From assembly GCF_036320965.1 (NCBI RefSeq), contig NC_092250.1, forward strand, positions 13,213,100 to 13,277,099: 64,000 nt of DNA, written 5' to 3'. Under the pieces are notes generated by a model. That model was not told the origin of the DNA, searched no databases, and saw nothing but the letters and a program-made list of their open reading frames with translations. The position numbers and the translations under genes were made by a program. The DNA is from Panulirus ornatus. Lineage: Eukaryota; Arthropoda; Malacostraca; Decapoda; Palinuridae. The stretch's first letter is position 1. Each line of letters starts with the position of its first letter. This document shows, one piece after another, positions 1 through 12,280 of the stretch.

Positions 1-131
1 TCCTGCTGCGTTACTCAAGGTCATCCTTTTTCCTCTGGAAGGGACGTTATCAGTTACCTTTGATAGACGAATAGCTCACCCCTCTCTTTGGTACACGCCT
101 TAGCCATGACCCTGCCATTTTAGATCGGCTG

Positions 132-132
<1 letters not shown>

Positions 133-223
<91 letters not shown>

Positions 224-226
224 GCA
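133..226. repeat. (CT)n then (CA)n microsatellite
   Basis: A pure CT dinucleotide run of about 75 bp passes directly into about 18 bp of CA. Its translation gives only Arg-Glu or Ser-Leu dipeptide runs, so the open frames over it are not genes. Confidence 0.97.
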
Positions 227-1934
227 AGGGAATGCAAAGGGATTCAGACGACAGCAGGTCAGTGTGGGTCCTTTCGAGGCCGTTTGTGTTAGTGGATGAT
301 GTTAGAAACTTATATTGTATTTTCTTCAGCATCTTCCTCATCCAGTTTCTCTCTTCCCGAAGGTTTTTATTTTCCTCTCCCCTCAGCACTCTTTCCTGTA
401 TCTTTCTGAACCAGTTTTGGTTTTTCCTGGTGTGCCAATCTCTTGCCAGTGAATACATACATACATCTTCACACACACACAGCATCATTCCTCCCCTAGA
501 TATCAATATTAGTAATGAGTTTTCCATTACTGAATGTTTCTGTTTCTCTGTTCTTTCCTCTTATACTCCTAATTTGTTGTACTAAGGACCTTCTGCCAGT
601 AACCAAAATCTTGATACTCCCATAATATTAGTTTTTATATCAGTTTTTTTTCCCTATTGTTCAGGTAACCAGACTTTTGACTTGTGGCCCCGCAAGCAGA
701 GTAATATCCAGTCGTGCACTTACTCTCGTTTATAATGGGATCACACACACACACACACACATTGCACATTACGAAATTATTACATTTTGTAGACAAGAGG
801 GTTATTAACAACCTTACTCCACACTCGTCGTGCTTACGAGGCTTTGAGTAATCTTAGGCGTCTTTCCTCACAACTTGATATGTGACCAGTAGCCTGACTG
901 TCTTTTTCCATACCTACCACCATGTCTCTTTCTCGGTGCTGCTCACCTTCTTTGTAGTAGCATTCATCCTCACTCCTTAAGTGCACGTTGCTCCCTTGGT
1001 CTGAGGAGGTTGCTGGAGGCTATGGCGTTGTAGCACCCTTCGACTTCTATGGCCGAAAAAAAATATATCCAGATTAAATCGTTTGGAACGTGCAAAACCT
1101 CGCTCGCTACCCGTTCGTCATTTACCGCTCTCGCTTCCCCTCATTACGTGTATAATTACACGGTCGGTGATGTTATGAAATGGACTATTTTTTTTTTTTC
1201 CCTTCACTCCCTCTTAACCTTCTGACGGGTTGAGTTTTTTTTTCTTTTTCTTTTTTTTTACCTTCTGCCGCTCCATGTAGATTAGATGCCTTCATGTGAA
1301 CACCTCTCAGCCTCAATGAGGCTCTTTGTTCCTTATGGTCATAGTCTGTTTGTCTCTTGTTTTCAGTGGGATTGTATTGCCTTTGTCGTTCGGTCTCGAT
1401 CCTTCTGTCTTACCCCATACGTGTTTGAATCCCTATATTGTGTTTCATCGGCTGTTGCCGATATGGCAGTTCTTTTATTGCCAGTTATTTCTGATGATCG
1501 TCCACAATTTTCTCTTTTTTCTCTCTCGAGATCTTCCCTCCTCTTCGTCGATATTTTCTTTTGACTGTAATTGAACGTCTTTTACCCGCTCAAAGAATGC
1601 TGTTGTGTCGGTGGTCACGTCCAATTTTTAGAAGATATCATTCCAATTTATTTCAGCTATTGAGCCATTAACGTCTTCAGTTTGTTTTGCCGCGGCGAAG
1701 GCTCAGGTCGGTCAAATATACACTGTCCTCTCTTCCACCTAGTATCTTCCACGCATAGGGAGCAGGTTGTAGTTTCCTTCAAAAATGTTATGATCTGATT
1801 TACATAGTTGTTGTTGTGGAGTGCCATAACATTTCGGAGGGGAAGATCTCTAATGTGTTGTTGTCTCTTGTTGGTATATGAATTTCCTTTTTCCCAGGTT
1901 GTGAACGACTTACGTGTGTATTCGATACTTGTTT

Positions 1935-1937
<3 letters not shown>
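227..1937. other. no gene recognised
   Basis: This stretch is pyrimidine-rich single-copy-looking DNA with poly-T runs (around 1189-1200 and 1237-1258) and a short (CA)n at 744-760. Open frames are short, have no recognisable domain and overlap on both strands. I see no RNA gene or element here. Confidence 0.6.
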
Positions 1938-2003
<66 letters not shown>

Positions 2004-2059
2004 GCACCTGTCAGTTACTCCTGCTCTCTATCTTATGATAACGACTGTAAGGTGTCCTG

Positions 2060-2133
<74 letters not shown>

Positions 2134-2189
2134 GCACCTGTCAGTTACTCCTGCTCTCTATCTTAGGTTAACGACTGTAAGGTGTCCTG

Positions 2190-2257
<68 letters not shown>

Positions 2258-2317
2258 GTACCTGTCAGTTACTCCTGCTGTCTATCTTATGTTAACGACT
2301 GTAAGGTGTCCTGCTTT
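1938..2317. repeat. triplicated (CT)n plus 62-bp spacer unit
   Basis: Three (CT)n tracts (1938-2000, 2063-2131, 2193-2254) are each followed by almost the same ~62-bp sequence, beginning CATGCACCTGTCAG and ending GGTGTCCTGCTT. The microsatellite and its flank were therefore duplicated together to give three tandem units of about 125-130 bp. The spacers differ at only a few positions, so the amplification is fairly recent. The Ser-Leu-rich frames are microsatellite translations. Confidence 0.93.
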
Positions 2318-3950
2318 GTTTCCCATTGCACAGAATGGAAACTGAAACCTTCCAGCTGCAATATTTGCAGGTGTTTCAATATACTTTTCCACCAGTGCTA
2401 GTATCATATCTGTTTATCCTAACTCTGCAAGTCATTATTCCATTTACTGCAGCGAGTTCCCATCTCGTTAGGTTAATAATCATCATCAAATTGCTTTCTA
2501 ATTTGCCATGTCCGTAAACAGCTATTCCCTCATGTTCAGTTTTGTCGTTGGGGGAAAATTCAAAATCCTCGCCCGCAGCCTCTTTATATATTGTGTTGTT
2601 AAGCCACAATTCTGTCATATTCCCAAGAATTATATCCTCGAGACATACCCATTAACATAATTGTGTTTGAGGTCAGAGTTACATTATTATTTTCCATGGT
2701 TTGTAATTTCTATTCTTACTTTTCTCCTTTTTTCGTTAAACGGTTTTCCATTACCTGCTTATACCTAGAGCTGTGTATTCTCACGTAAAACTGCAACTAC
2801 GATTATGCATCCCATTTTTCTTGTCGTTCTCACTATTAGTCTCCTAACAAGAAAAATAAACAGAAAATGGTTTTAGGTTTGGTGCGGTATTACTATCATT
2901 ATATCTTGTCCAAATTGGGTTTTGATTTAGTGTGTAATTTGTTCCACTGTCAGTTCGTTCCTGCCTTTATATTTCGTGTCTTCCTCTCTCTTCCTCCTCC
3001 TCCTCTTCCTCCTCCACCACCTCCACTTCCTCCTGTTCGTTCTTTGACCTTTCTGGCTTCGTCTCCAGCTGTGTCCAGCGCGTCATGGGAAAAGGGGGTT
3101 GGAGGTTGTCTCATTTATTACCTTTTTCATTTGTTTATCATCTTTTGTACAATCCGATCGTATAGTCCCCTCTCAGCTACATGCTCGTGTTCCCCTTTAA
3201 ACCGGGTGGGTGGAGAAATCTACACCACATATACGGCTCTGGTGCGTCGGGAAGATTAGCATACGTTCTTCCCCATACTTCTGATGGGTGTAATGGTTTG
3301 CATCCACCTACCCATTGCCATTCACGACGCTTGCTGCATTTGAGGCATAACTTCTGGGCGTCTGTTGTTGCTTGCCCGAACCCTCAGCTGCGCAACATTG
3401 TAAGAGAGTGGAGAGTTCTACGCCATAAAGGAGGTGTTGTATCTGTACTTGTTTAATAGGCATCTCAACCTAAGGTGGAATTTACAGCTCTTTGCTCTCT
3501 TCTCAGCTCATATAGGATTTCCTGATCGATTTTATCAATATTTCCTGGTCGTTTCTTTCATCTTCCAGTTATCCAACTGACTCCTTTCTTATCTTTTATC
3601 CATTTGTTCTCGTTCAGTTGTTCTCCTCGACTTGATCATCCGTCCCAATTGTTCTCCATTCTTCCCACCTCACCTCCCCTTCATCAACATCTTCTCCAGC
3701 AGCCACGGCATGTGGCGTAACGCTGTCATCTTGTTCACCACTGTCTCCATCTCTCGTCATCCTTAACTGTTCCTCTTTCTTCTGAGGCAGTTGTACATAG
3801 TTGCTAGTGCACGTGCCACAAATCTTCACCACACTGCTGGGTTGAGCCTCTCGACGTCGTGTCAAATATTACGAGCTTCGATAATTGTTTTGAACTCGAA
3901 TACGATGCAGTCTCTCTGATTTTATGTTCATGGTTGGGGATATATATATA
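2318..3950. other. no gene recognised
   Basis: No domain, RNA gene or dispersed repeat was recognised. A short CCT-rich tract lies near 2993-3030 and gives a proline-rich frame at 2867-3259, which I regard as composition-driven. Confidence 0.55.
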
Positions 3951-3959
3951 TATTTTTTT

Positions 3960-4360
3960 TTATTTTTTTTTTATTTTGCTTTGTCGCTGTCTCCCGCGTT
4001 TGCGAGGTAGCGCAAGGAAACAGACGAAGGAAATGGCCCAACCCACCCCCATACACATGTATATACATACACGTCCACACACGCAAATATACATACCTAT
4101 ACATCTCAATGTACACATATATATACACACACAGACATATACATATATACACATGTACATAATTCATACTGTCTGCCTTTATTTATTCCCATCGCCACCT
4201 CGCCACACCTGGAATAACATCCCCTCCCCCCCTCATGTTTGCGAGGTAGCGCTAGGAAAAGACTACAAAGGCCCCATTCGTTCACACTCAGTCTCTAGCT
4301 GTCATGTAATAATGCCCGAAACCACAGCTCCCTTTCCACATCCAGACCACACAGAACTTC

Positions 4361-4362
<2 letters not shown>
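3960..4362 (-). mobile_element. RTE-type LINE, 3'UTR-only fragment
   Basis: Read on the minus strand this is the 3' untranslated region of the window's main LINE family. It has the TAGCGCTACCTCGC hairpin region, the GT/AT-rich middle, the GTTTCCTTGCGCTACC tail and an A-rich 3' end at the left edge beside a short (TA)n. It is truncated within the 3'UTR at its right edge, exactly where a (TA)n array begins at 4363. No coding part is present. It matches the long-3'UTR subfamily (copies A, C, E). Confidence 0.85.

Positions 4363-4426
<64 letters not shown>
4363..4426. repeat. (TA)n microsatellite
   Basis: Pure TA repeat abutting the truncated 5' end of the LINE 3'UTR fragment on its left. Confidence 0.97.
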
Positions 4427-4429
<3 letters not shown>

Positions 4430-4603
4430 TTATTATTTCTCTGTAAAATTGCTTTTTCTAGCTCTTGTTTTATTTTTGTTGTTGTTGTTGTTGATTTTCC
4501 TTATGTGATACGAGCTTTGACAATTCTAGGCAGTGCATTTTCCACAGGGTTTACGAAATACTAGCTTTGCCGGCCTTTAAGGGCAGCAGAGTTGGATTTT
4601 GCG

Positions 4604-4646
4604 TGTGTGTGAGTGTGTGTGTGTGTGTGTTATTGCTTATCTTTCT

Positions 4647-4696
<50 letters not shown>

Positions 4697-4701
4697 GAGA
4701 G
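4604..4701. repeat. (GT)n and (GA)n microsatellites
   Basis: A short GT run near 4604-4630 is followed by a GA run at 4651-4701 with one GG interruption. Confidence 0.93.
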
Positions 4702-4837
4702 CAACCTTTACTACCTGGTCGCCTCTCTCGTGTGGGCTATAAACCCAGTCACTGACCAACAATATACCCGGCTTATCCAGTTATGAACGTTGCCCGGCAT
4801 TATTATTTTCATCTCTGTACGTGACGTCCATTTTGAA

Positions 4838-5184
<347 letters not shown>

Positions 5185-5256
<72 letters not shown>
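5185..5256. repeat. (TA)n microsatellite
   Basis: TA repeat between the 5' end of the SINE-like copy 1 and the 5' end of LINE copy A. Confidence 0.97.
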
Positions 5257-5257
<1 letters not shown>

Positions 5258-5309
5258 ATATTAAAGGGGAAACAAAAGAAGGAGTCACGCAGGGAGTGCT
5301 CATCCTCCT

Positions 5310-6061
5310 CGAAGGCTCAGCTTGGGGTGTCTAAATGTGTGTGGATGTAACCAAGATGTGAAAAAAGGAGAGATAAGTAGTATGTTTGAAGAAAGGAATC
5401 TGGATGTCTTAGCTCCGAGTGAAACGAAGCTCAAGGGTAAAGGGGGAGAGTGGTTTGGGAATGTCTTGGGAGTAAAGTCAGGGGTTAGTGAGAGGACAAG
5501 AGCAAGGGAAGGAGTAGTACTACTCCTGAAACAGTAGTGGTGGGAGTATGTGATAGAGTGAAAGAAAGTAAACTCTAGATTGATATGGGTAAAACTGAAA
5601 GTGGATGGAGAGAGAGAGGTGATTAGTGGTGCATATGCACCTGTGCATGAGAAGAAAGATCATGAGAGGCAAGTGTTTCGGGAGCAGCTGAGTGAGTGTG
5701 TTAGTAGTTTTGATGCGCGAGACCGGGTTATTGTGATGGGTGATTTGAATGCAAAGGTGAGTTATGTGGCAGTTCAGGGAATAACTGGTGTACATGGGGT
5801 GTTCAGTGTTGTAAATGGAAATGGTGAAGAGCTTGTAGATTTATGTGCTGAAAACGGACGGGTGATTGGGAATACCTGGTTTAAAAAGAGAGATATGCAT
5901 TTGTATACGTATGTAAGTAGGAGAGATGGCCAGAGAGCGTTATTGGATTGTGTTAATTGATAGGCGCGCGAAAGAGAGACTTTAGGATGTTAATGTGCTG
6001 AGAGGTGCAACTGGAGGGATGTCTGATCATTATCTTGCGGAGGGGAAGGTGAAGATTGGTA
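5310..6061 (+). pseudogene. LINE endonuclease domain (EEP fold), broken
   Basis: Conceptual translation shows the expected order of exonuclease-endonuclease-phosphatase motifs: LNVCG near 5325 (LxxWNxxG-like), ETKL near 5420 (catalytic Glu region), AYAP near 5630, GDLNAKV near 5740 (Asp/Asn motif), YTYVSRRDGQ near 5905, and SDHYL near 6020 (terminal Asp-His). Such domains nick target DNA to start target-primed reverse transcription. An in-frame stop follows codon 71 of the frame opening at 5322. Frame changes follow near 5540-5580, and a stop at 5958-5960 precedes the SDH motif. The protein cannot be made intact. Confidence 0.82.
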
Positions 6062-6534
6062 GAGGTTTTCAGAAGAGAAGAGAGAATGTTGGGGTGAAAA
6101 GAGTGGTGACCGTAAGTGAGCTTGGGAAGGAGACTTGTGTGAGGAAGTACCAGGAGAGACTGAGTACAGAATGGAAAAAGGTGAGAACAAAGGAGGTAAG
6201 GGGAGTGGGGGAGGAAAGGGATGTATTTAGGGAAGCAGTGATGGCTTGCGCAAAAGATGCTTATGGCATGAGAAGCATGGCAGGTGGGCAGATTAGAAAG
6301 GGTAGTGAGTGGTGGGATGAAAAAGTAAGATTATTAGTGCAAGAGAAGAGAGAGGCATTTCGACGATTTTTGCAGGGAAATAATGCATATGAGTGAGAGA
6401 TGTATAAAAGAAAGAGGCAGGAGGTCAAGAGAAAGGTGCAAGAGGTGAAAAAGAGGACAAATGAGATTTGGAGTGAGAGAGTATCATCAGTTTTTAGGGA
6501 GAATAAAAAGATGTTTTCGAAGTAGGTAAATAAA

Positions 6535-8260
6535 GTGTGTAAGGCAAGGGAACAAATGGGAACTTCAGTGAAGGGGGCAAGTGGGGAGGTGATAACATGT
6601 AGTGGTGATGTGAGAAGGAGATGGAGTGAGTATTTTGAAGGTTTGTTGAATGTGTTTGATGATAGAGTGGCAGATATAGGGTGTTTTGGTCGAGGTGGTG
6701 TGCAAAGTGAGAGGGTTAGGGAAAATGATTTGGTAAACAGAAAAGAGGTAGTAAAAGCTTTGCGGAAGATGAAATCCGGCAAGGCAGCGGGTTTGGATGG
6801 TACTGCAGTGGAATTTGTTAAAAAAGCGGGTACCTGTATTGTTGACTGGTTGGTAAGGTTATTTAATGTATGTATGACTCATGGTGAGGTGCCTGAGGGT
6901 TGGCGGAATGCTTGCATAGTGCCAATGTTTAAAGGCAAAGGGGATAAGAGTGAGTGCTCAAATTACAGAGGTAAAAGATTGTTGAGTATTCCTGGTAAAT
7001 TATATGAGAGGGTATTGATTGAGAAGGTGAAGGAATGTACAGAGCATCAGATTGGGGAAGAGCAGTGTGGTTTCAGAAGTGGTAGAGGATGTGTGGATCA
7101 GGTGTTCGCTTTGAAGAATGTATGTGAGAAATACTTAGAAAAGCAAATGGATTTGTATGTAGCATTTATGGGTCTGTAGAGGGCATATGATAAGAGTTGA
7201 TAGAGATGCTCTGTGGAAGGTATTCAGAATATATGGTGTGGGAGGCAAGTTGTTAGAAGCAGTGAAAAGTTTTTATCGAGGATGTAAGGCATGTGTACGT
7301 GTAGGAAGAGATGAAAGTGATTGGTTCTCAGTGAATGTAGGTTTGCGGCAGGGGTGTGTGATGTCGCCATGGTTGTTTAATTTGTTTATGGATGGGGTTG
7401 TTAGGGAGGTGAATGCAAGAGTTTTGAAAAGAGGGGCAAGTATGCAGTCTGTTGGGGATGATACAGCTTGGGAAGTGAGTCAGTTGTTGTTCGCTGATGT
7501 TACAGCGCTGGTGGCTGATTTGTGTGAGAAACTGCAGAAGCTGGTGATTGAGTTTGGTAAAGTGTGTGAAAGAAGAAAGCTGAGAGTAAATATGAATAAG
7601 AGCAAGGTTATTAGGTACAGTAGGGTTGAGGGTCAAGTCAATTGGGAGGTAAGTTTGAATGGAGAAAAACTGAAGGAAGTGAAGTGTTTTAGATATCTGG
7701 GAGTAGATCTGCCAGCGGATGGAACCATGGAAGCGGAAGTGAATTATAGGATGGGGGAGGGGGCGAAAATCCTGGGAGCCTTGAAGAATGTGTGGAAGTC
7801 GAGAACATTATCTCCGAAAGCGAAAATGGGTATGTTTGAAGGAATAGTGGTTACAACAATGTTGTATGGTTGCGAGGCGTGGGCTATGGATAGAGTTGTG
7901 CGCAGGAGGGTGGATGTGCTGGAAATGAGATGTTTGAGGACAATGTGTGGTGTGAGGTGGTTTGATCGAGTAAGTAATGTAAGGGTAAGAGAGATGTGTG
8001 GAAATAAAATGAGCGTGGTTGAGAGAGCAGAAGAGGGTGTTTTGAAATGGTTTGGGCACGTGGAGAGAATGAGTGAGGAAAGATTGACCAAGAGGATATA
8101 TGTGTCAGAGGTGGAGGGAACGAGGAGAAGTGGGAGACCAAATTGGAGGTGGAAAGATGGAGTGAAAAAGATTTTGAGTGATCGGGGCCTGAACATGCAG
8201 GAGGGTGAACGGCGTGCAAGGAATAGAGTGAATTGGATCGATGTGGTATACCGGGGTTGA
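6535..8260 (+). pseudogene. LINE reverse transcriptase region, broken, catalytic Asp lost
   Basis: The frame starting at 6535 covers the pre-RT region and RT motifs including KSGKAAGLDG, FKGKGDKSECSNYRG and QCGFRSGRG. It ends at a TAG at 7177-7179, where the intact sister copy D has a sense codon. A one-base insertion just downstream (around 7190) shifts the frame, which continues from 7187 to 8260 through GLRQGCVMSPWLFNLFMD, the catalytic block and the C-terminal CGVRWFDRVSN / WFGHVERM / GRPNWRWKDG region. The catalytic block reads FADVTAL (near 7490-7510) instead of FADDTAL, so one metal-binding aspartate is gone. This copy is dead. Confidence 0.88.
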
Positions 8261-8423
8261 CGTGCTGTCAGTGGATTGAATCAGGGCATGTGAAGCGTCT
8301 GGGGTAAACCATGGAAAGTTGTGTGGGGCCTGGATGTGGAAAGGGAGCTGTGGTTTCGGGCATTATTGCATGACAGCTAGAGACTGAGTGTGAACGAATG
8401 GGGCCTTTGTTGTCTTTTCCTAG

Positions 8424-8482
8424 CGCTACCTCGCACACATGAGGGGGGAGGGGGATGGTATTCCATGTGTGGCGAGGTGGCG
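8424..8482 (+). promoter_or_regulatory. 3'UTR hairpin of the long-UTR LINE subfamily
   Basis: Arms 8424-8441 and 8464-8482 are nearly perfect reverse complements: CGCTACCTCGCACACATG pairs with CATGTGTGGCGAGGTGGCG, with one bulged G and one G-U pair. The loop is about 22 nt and purine-rich. The same hairpin occurs in the 3'UTR of copies C and E and in the fragment at 3960-4362. Its role (RT recognition, stability) is inference; the short-UTR copies B, D and G lack it. Confidence 0.7.
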
Positions 8483-8716
8483 ATGGAAATGAATAAAGGC
8501 AGACAGTATGAATTGTGTGCATGGGTATATATGTATGTGTCTGTGTGTGTATATATATGTGTACATTGAGATGTATAGGTATTTATATTTGCGTGTGTGG
8601 ACGTGTATGTATATACACGTGTATGGGGGTGGGTTGGGCCATTTCTTTCGTCTGTTTCCTTGCGCTACCTCGGAAACGCGGAAGACAGCGACAAAGCAGA
8701 AAAAGAAAAAAAAAAG

Positions 8717-8847
<131 letters not shown>

Positions 8848-10385
8848 CAACGATTATTTTTTTGGACTAACGTGGTACGTGAGGAGCGGATGGAAGGCAA
8901 GAAGGTTTCCGAACGCTTATAAGATGACTGAGCATCGGTGACCTGCATAGAGGAGCATGGGATGCTACTGACACCATAGTGAGTCCTTGGACTCCTCCCA
9001 TCACAGTTTTGGTCGCTGAGTAATGTGATCCGTACTGCTGACTTGCCATAAAAGTTAAGTGTTGAGAAGCTAGAATTTAGGTGTATAAGTCATCACCTTC
9101 ACCAGCGGACACCATCATCCTCAGCAATGTTTTGGCGTTTACTGGTGTTTTACGAAGTCTCTTCAGTACTCGCTGCCTCATTCTGACGCTTCGTTATGAG
9201 GCTTGTTACTGATACTTCATGTAGGCACAACCCCACCTCTCCCCTCTAACTGCAGTCCTCCCTCCCTCCTCCTCCTCCTCCTCCTCCTCCTCCTCCTCCT
9301 CCTCCTCCTCCTCCTCCTCGCCTCAATTAGCCTCCAAAACAAAGCGAGGTGTGAAAGCAGTAACAGGAATTTCTTGAAAAGGATGAAGGGTTATTAGTGA
9401 GAATTATGAGCGGTTGAATGACGTATCAGGGAAAGCAGTCGATCTAATTTGCACTCATTTCTTGGAAGAAACTAAGGCCTTGCTGTTCCTGGAATCAAGA
9501 GATGTTGAGAGATCACCTGAGTAAAGTGTCTCAACGCCCACAGCCCTGCTTCCCATCGTGGTTGGCTCAGTTCTTGACAAGTTTTGATGGTGTTTCTGGA
9601 AGGGCATCTACCCTCTGTGTTAGACCAGCTCTTCTATCAGTAGCGTCAGTCAGCCTATGGCTTCTGGGTACGTCTGTTTACGCTGAACCTGCGAGTTAAA
9701 GGCATTTCACGGTTATCAGGACGCCTGACTTCCAGCGGGACTGTTTATTTGACCTTATGCAGGAACGGCAAAGTCCGTATTAGAGAAAACGAGGCTTAGT
9801 GAACGAAATGAAACGGTCACCGAATTTTCGACCTTGATGAACCCAAAATTCCATGTCCTTCGGACAGTCCCGCCGTGTTTCCTCAGTGAAGCCGTGTTTC
9901 CTTCTTTCTATATATGACCTGAAGATGTATTCATTTTCATCTGGTTATTATATTTTTACGACTTTGTTTATATAAGTTGCCAGCACTGTAGTATGCAAGT
10001 CAGTAGCATAAAGGTTCAGAAAGAGACGAAACCTCTCTCTGAAACTATGTTGTAATGGTTTGCAGAAAAAACACCACCATTTTTTTTTTCTCCTCAGCGT
10101 CCCACACAGTGTCCCACAGTGCATCTATTCGCAAGCACAAGCGACCGGAAAGAAATGATTATTTCTTTCATTCTCCGTCTCTTTGAAGCACTTCGGTGTG
10201 AAACGCCTCTGGCTAACGTGTGGAACACTCCTCCTCTTTTTGTCCTTCCTTCATCGTATCAGAGTCAGGTTTACATCCACCTGAGGAGCCCTGGTTATAT
10301 TTCTACTTTCTTTCCCTCTTCCCTTCATCAGCACGTAAGGAGTGCGAATTACTTAGAAATACACAAGAAAGTTACGATTTTTTTT
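8848..10385. other. no gene recognised; (CCT)n at 9262-9320
   Basis: Apart from a pure CTC/CCT trinucleotide array at about 9262-9320, which gives a poly-Leu frame, I see no gene, RNA or recognised repeat in this stretch. Confidence 0.6.
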
Positions 10386-10498
10386 AAATTTTCCAAAAGA
10401 AAGAACAGAGAAGGGGGCCATATGAGGATATTCCCTCAAAGGCCCAGTCCTCTGTTCTTAACGCTACCTCGCTAATGCGGGAAATGGCGAATAGTATG

Positions 10499-10516
<18 letters not shown>
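10386..10516 (+). mobile_element. SINE-like repeat, copy 2, 5'-truncated
   Basis: Only the 3' half is present, from TTTTCCAAAAGAA to GCGGGAAATGGCGAATAGTATG and a poly-A stretch, followed by (TA)n. Sense orientation is plus. Confidence 0.8.

Positions 10517-10578
<62 letters not shown>
10517..10578. repeat. (TA)n microsatellite
   Basis: TA repeat lying exactly between the 3' end of SINE-like copy 2 and the 5' truncation point of LINE copy B. Confidence 0.97.
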
Positions 10579-10582
<4 letters not shown>

Positions 10583-11507
10583 TGTAGGTTTGCGGCAGGG
10601 GTGTGTGATGTCTCCATGGTTGTTTAATTTGTTTATGGATGGGGTTGTTAGGGAGGTAAATGCAAGAGTCTTGGAAAGAGGGGCAAGTATGAAGTCTGTT
10701 GGGGATGAGAGAGCTTGGGAAGTGAGTCAGTTGCTGTTCGCTGATGATACAGCGCTGGTGGCGGATTCATGTGAGAAACTGCAGAAGCTGGTGACGGAGT
10801 TTGGTAAAGTGTGTGGAAGAAGAAAGTTAAGAGTAAATGTGAATAAGAGCAAGGTTATTAGGTACAGTAGGGTTGAGGGTCAAGTCAATTGGGAGGTGAG
10901 TTTGAATGGTGAAAAACTGGAGGAAGTGAAGTGTTTTAGATATCTGGGAGTGGATCTGTCAGCGGATGGAACCATGGAAGCGGAAGTGGATCATAGGGTG
11001 GGGGAGGGGGCGAAGATTTTGGGAGCCTTGAAAAATGTGTGGAAGTCGAGAACATTATCCCGGAAAGCAAAAATGGGTATGTTTGAAGGAATAGTAGTTC
11101 CAACAATGTTGTATGGTTGCGAGGCGTGGGCTATGGATAGAGTTGTGCGCAGGAGGATGGATGTGCTGGAAATGAGATGTTTGAGGACAATGTGTGGTGT
11201 GAGGTGGTTTGATCGAGTAAGTAACGTAAGGGTAAGAGAGATGTGTGGAAATAAAAAGAGCGTGGTTGAGAGAGCAGAAGAGGGTGTTTTGAAGTGGTTT
11301 GGGCACATGGAGAGAATGAGTGAGGAAAGATTGACCAAGAGGATATATGTGTCGGAGGTGGAGGGAACGAGGAGAAGAGGGAGACCAAATTGGAGGTGGA
11401 AAGATGGAGTGAAAAGGATTTTGTGTGATCGGGGCCTGAACATGCAGGAGGGTGAAAGGAGGGCAAGGAATAGAGTGAATTGGAGCGATGTGGTATACAG
11501 GGGTTGA
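10578..11507 (+). CDS. reverse transcriptase C-terminal part, open frame (309 codons)
   Basis: The frame is uninterrupted to the family's normal stop (VVYRG). The start ATG is formed at the junction of the (TA)n array and the truncated LINE, so it is not the element's natural start. Visible blocks are GLRQGCVMSPWLFNLFMD (RT motif B, residues ~4-21), LLFADDTALVADS (motif C with both catalytic Asp, ~50-62), YLGVDLSADGT, and the C-terminal CGVRWFDRVSN, WFGHMERM and GRPNWRWKDG segments. The palm motif with the first catalytic Asp (FMDLEKAYD in copy D) is missing, so an active polymerase is not expected. Confidence 0.75.
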
Positions 11508-11718
11508 CGTGCTGTCAGTGGATTGAATCAAGGCATGTGAAGCGTCCGGGGTAAACCATGGAAAGCTGTGTAGGTATGTATATTTCCGTGTGTGGACGTG
11601 TGTATGTACATGTGTATGGGGGGGGGTTGGGCCATTTCTTTCGTCTGTTTCCTTGCGCTACCTCGCAAACGCGGGAGACAGCGACAAAGTATAAAAAAAA
11701 AAAAAGAAAAAAAAAAAA
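10579..11718 (+). mobile_element. RTE-type LINE, copy B, 5'-truncated, short 3'UTR
   Basis: The copy begins abruptly inside the RT region, at GLRQGCVMSP, right at the end of a (TA)n array, and runs through the C-terminal coding end into a short 3'UTR with a poly-A stretch and (TA)n. Compared with copy A, its 3'UTR lacks about 250 nt between GGAAAG.TGTGT and AGGTAT, a change shared with D and G. Its protein differs from copy D at only about two residues over the shared part, so it is young. Confidence 0.88.
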
Positions 11719-11719
11719 A

Positions 11720-11793
<74 letters not shown>
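11719..11793. repeat. (TA)n microsatellite
   Basis: TA repeat between the 3' end of LINE B and the 5' end of SINE-like copy 3. Confidence 0.97.
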
Positions 11794-11800
<7 letters not shown>

Positions 11801-12028
11801 AGAGATAGGGGAGAAATAATACTTCCTACGTATTCCCTGCATGTCGTAAAAGGCGACTAAAAGGGAGGAAGCGGGGGGGGGGCTGGAAATCCTCCCCTTC
11901 CATTTCTATTTTCCAAAAGAAGGAACAGAGAGGTGGGCCAAGTGAGGATGTTCTCTCTAAGGCTCAGTCCTCTGTTCTTAACGCTACCTTGCTAACGCTG
12001 AAAAAGGCGGATATGTATGAAAAAAAAG
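11794..12028 (+). mobile_element. SINE-like repeat, copy 3
   Basis: Full-length copy from TATCCCTAGAGATAGGGG to the CGCTACCTTGCTAACGC tail, with several substitutions in the tail, so it is older than its neighbours. A short (TA)n separates it from copy 4, which points the other way (tail to tail). Confidence 0.82.
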
Positions 12029-12048
12029 ATATATATATATATATATAT

Positions 12049-12280
12049 TTTTTTTTTCATACTATTCGCTATTTCCCGCGTTAGCGAGGTAGCGTTAAGA
12101 ACAGAGGACTGGGCCTTAGAGGGCATATCCTCACCTGGCCCCCTTATCTGATCCTTCTTTTGAAAAAAAAAAAAAAACGAGAGGGGAGGATTTCCAGAGA
12201 CCCGCTCCCTCCCCTTTTAGTCGCCTTCTACGACACGCAGGGAATACGTGGGAAGTATTCTTAATCCCCTATCCCCAGGG

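Noticed and set aside
120..527. Open frame with long Arg-Glu runs
   Set aside because: It is the translation of (CT)n/(GA)n. The same holds for the Ser-Leu, Tyr-Ile, Thr-His and Cys-Val run frames throughout the window.
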